A stretch of 5,098 nt of DNA from Candidatus Omnitrophota bacterium (lineage in GTDB: Bacteria > Omnitrophota > Gorgyraeia > Gygaellales > JAHJCI01). The stretch spans positions 1-5,098 of the forward strand of contig JAHJCI010000152.1 in the NCBI GenBank assembly GCA_018813085.1. Reading direction: 5' to 3'. Positions 3,389 through 5,098 of the stretch are shown one piece after another. A program made the translations under genes and the position numbers. Each line of letters begins with the position of its first letter. Within the stretch, counting starts at the first letter, position 1. Below the pieces are notes generated by a model, which saw only the letters and a list, made by a program, of their open reading frames with translations, had not been told where the DNA came from and did not search any database.

Positions 3389-5098
3389 ATGGATTCTATA
3401 ACAGAGCAACCAACAGCTTCAGGAATAAGAAAAAAGCAAGGCGGGATTGCCTATTTCTCCATGGAAATAGGCATCCATCCCAATATCCGTACTTATAGCG
3501 GTGGTTTGGGCATCCTGGCAGGAGATACAGTAAAGTCCTGTGCTGATTTAAACGTTCCCCTAATCGCAGTCTGCCTGCTTTATAAAAAAGGCTACTTCTA
3601 TCAGAAATTGGACGCGGAAGGAAACCAACAGGAATTGCCCAATGACTGGAATCCCAAGGAATTCCTCAGGCCTTTAAAAAAGAGGATTTTTGTCCGCATA
3701 GAAGGCAGGGAAGTTTATGTGCAGGCCTGGCAATATGATGTCTCCGGCATCGGGGGTTTTAAGATTCCTGTTATCTTCCTGGATACGGATATAGAAAATA
3801 ACGGCGAGTATGACCGAAGCCTCAGCTATCATCTTTACGGAGGAGACCAGGAATACAGGTTTGCTCAGGAAATCATATTAGGCATAGGCGGGGTACGCAT
3901 GCTTAAGGAACTAGGTTATCACCGTATCAACAGGTACCATATGAACGAAGGCCATGCCAGCCTGCTGACACTGGAAATTCTCAGGCAAAGAAAAAATGAC
4001 CGGGAACCAGTTTGGGATATCGAAGGCACTAGAAGGATGTGTGTTTTTACTACGCATACTCCTGTTCCTGCCGGGCATGACCAATTCGGTTATGATTTGG
4101 TCTGGAAACTACTGGGCGACTTTATCCCCCTGAACCTTTTAAAAAGCCTGGGAGGAGAAGATAGCCTGAATATGACATCGCTTGCCTTAAGCCTGAGCCA
4201 TTATGTAAACGGCGTTGCCAAAAAACACGGTAAGGTATCCAGGGAGATGTTCCCGGGATACCATATTGATTCGATTACAAACGGCATTCATTCTCCTACA
4301 TGGGTAAGCCCGAGTTTTAAAAAATTATACGATGAATACATTCCTGGCTGGCTGAATGACCCCTTTAGCCTGCGATACGCCTTAAGTATTTCAAAAGAAG
4401 ATATCTGGAACGCCCATCAGGAGGCAAAACAGGTACTCATTGACTACGTTAATTCTAAAACCGGCATCGACTTTAATACTGATACCCTTACCATTGGTTT
4501 TGCGCGCAGTGCCACGGCATATAAAAGGGCTGATTTGGTATTTTTTGATATAAATAGATTAATTAATATAGCCCGGAATGCAGGAAAGATTCAATTTATT
4601 TTTGCCGGCAAAGCCCATCCTAACGACTGGCCGGGCAAAGAGTTGATAAAAAAAATAATTTCTGCCGCAAACCAGCTAAAAGATGTTGTTAAAATAACCT
4701 ACCTGGAAAATTACGATATCGAATTAGCAAAGATGTTTATTTCCGGGGTTGACCTCTGGTTGAATACGCCGCGTAAGCCTAAAGAAGCCTCGGGTACCTC
4801 TGGGATGAAGGCAGCCCTGAACGGAGTTCCCAGTTTCAGCATTCTTGACGGCTGGTGGATAGAGGGCTGCATAGAAGGCCTTACCGGATGGTCCATCGGC
4901 TCTATTTCCGATGCAGAGAACATTGACGATAAGGATGCCGATTCTTTGTATGAAAAATTAGAGAAAACAATCATTCCTATTTTTTATCAAAACCGGCAGC
5001 TATGGCTCGACACAATGCGTCATTCCATAGCGATTAATGCGTCATTTTTCAACACGCACCGCATGATTCAGCAGTATGTCTTAAATGCTTATTTATAC
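3389..5098 (+). CDS. glgP: Alpha-glucan (glycogen/maltodextrin) phosphorylase, short form, 3' end cut by window edge
   Basis: This is a GT35 family enzyme that uses phosphate and pyridoxal phosphate to release glucose-1-phosphate from the non-reducing ends of alpha-1,4-glucans in the cytoplasm. 570 codons are open to the edge. Motifs in order are IAYFSMEIGIHPN (20-32), TYSGGLGILAGD (35-46), YHMNEGHA (183-190), FTTHTPVPAGHDQF (220-233), ITNGIHSPTW (296-305), GFARSATAYKRADL (370-383), FAGKAHPNDWPGKEL (405-419) and KEASGTSGMKAALNG (465-479). Lys474 is the expected pyridoxal-phosphate lysine. The protein starts almost directly at the first catalytic motif, so it lacks the extra N-terminal domain (DUF3417) carried by longer members of this bacterial/archaeal branch. 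The end, QYVLNAYLY, looks like the family C-terminus, so probably only a few residues are missing. An in-frame TAA at 3368-3370 rules out an earlier start, and the next ATG (residue 25) would cut the first motif. No Shine-Dalgarno lies at normal distance, which is odd for this window. Confidence 0.96.
   Translation, partial: MDSITEQPTASGIRKKQGGIAYFSMEIGIHPNIRTYSGGLGILAGDTVKSCADLNVPLIAVCLLYKKGYFYQKLDAEGNQQELPNDWNPKEFLRPLKKRIFVRIEGREVYVQAWQYDVSGIGGFKIPVIFLDTDIENNGEYDRSLSYHLYGGDQEYRFAQEIILGIGGVRMLKELGYHRINRYHMNEGHASLLTLEILRQRKNDREPVWDIEGTRRMCVFTTHTPVPAGHDQFGYDLVWKLLGDFIPLNLLKSLGGEDSLNMTSLALSLSHYVNGVAKKHGKVSREMFPGYHIDSITNGIHSPTWVSPSFKKLYDEYIPGWLNDPFSLRYALSISKEDIWNAHQEAKQVLIDYVNSKTGIDFNTDTLTIGFARSATAYKRADLVFFDINRLINIARNAGKIQFIFAGKAHPNDWPGKELIKKIISAANQLKDVVKITYLENYDIELAKMFISGVDLWLNTPRKPKEASGTSGMKAALNGVPSFSILDGWWIEGCIEGLTGWSIGSISDAENIDDKDADSLYEKLEKTIIPIFYQNRQLWLDTMRHSIAINASFFNTHRMIQQYVLNAYLY

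Noticed and set aside
4711..4974. Minus-strand 87-residue open frame
   Set aside because: It lies wholly inside the glucan phosphorylase gene opposite the conserved cofactor-lysine region, so it is a shadow.

Overview
The window looks like part of a moderately AT-rich bacterial chromosome. All seven protein genes I can support are on the plus strand and there are no minus-strand genes. Short intergenic gaps, good Shine-Dalgarno sites in front of several genes, bacterial-type proteins and no transposase, phage or rRNA genes point to ordinary bacterial chromosome. The mix of a BaxI_1-type membrane protein, small unrecognised membrane proteins and a short-form glucan phosphorylase would fit an uncultured lineage such as Omnitrophota. 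That assignment is only a guess from overall feel and cannot be proven here.

Layout: 64-807 encodes a membrane-anchored coiled-coil protein of unknown role. 844-1569 encodes a seven-helix Bax inhibitor-1/YccA-like protein. A 122-base gap follows that contains degenerate ACACAGAT-type repeat sequence. 1692-2048 (unrecognised four-helix membrane protein) overlaps 2045-2428 (YbgC/FadM-type hotdog acyl-CoA thioesterase) by an ATGA junction. 2493-3023 encodes an exported cyclophilin-type peptidyl-prolyl isomerase and 3050-3238 a 62-residue two-helix membrane protein. A 150-base structured gap (3239-3388) precedes the last gene. 3389 to the right edge encodes an alpha-glucan phosphorylase, read for 570 codons with no stop in the window, probably lacking only a few C-terminal residues.

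How the genes fit together: the first six share an envelope theme (membrane anchors, exported folding factor, acyl-CoA/lipid-linked thioesterase) and could be one or two transcription units, but no single pathway is evident. The phosphorylase is the one clear metabolic enzyme; it releases glucose-1-phosphate from storage glucan. It is set apart by the most interesting non-coding stretch in the window. That stretch has a perfect 9-bp hairpin, two adjoining 32-base direct repeats, a second hairpin that either repeat copy could form, and outer arms that could close the whole region, followed by a start codon with no Shine-Dalgarno at normal distance. I see no clear evidence of a new defence or mobile system.
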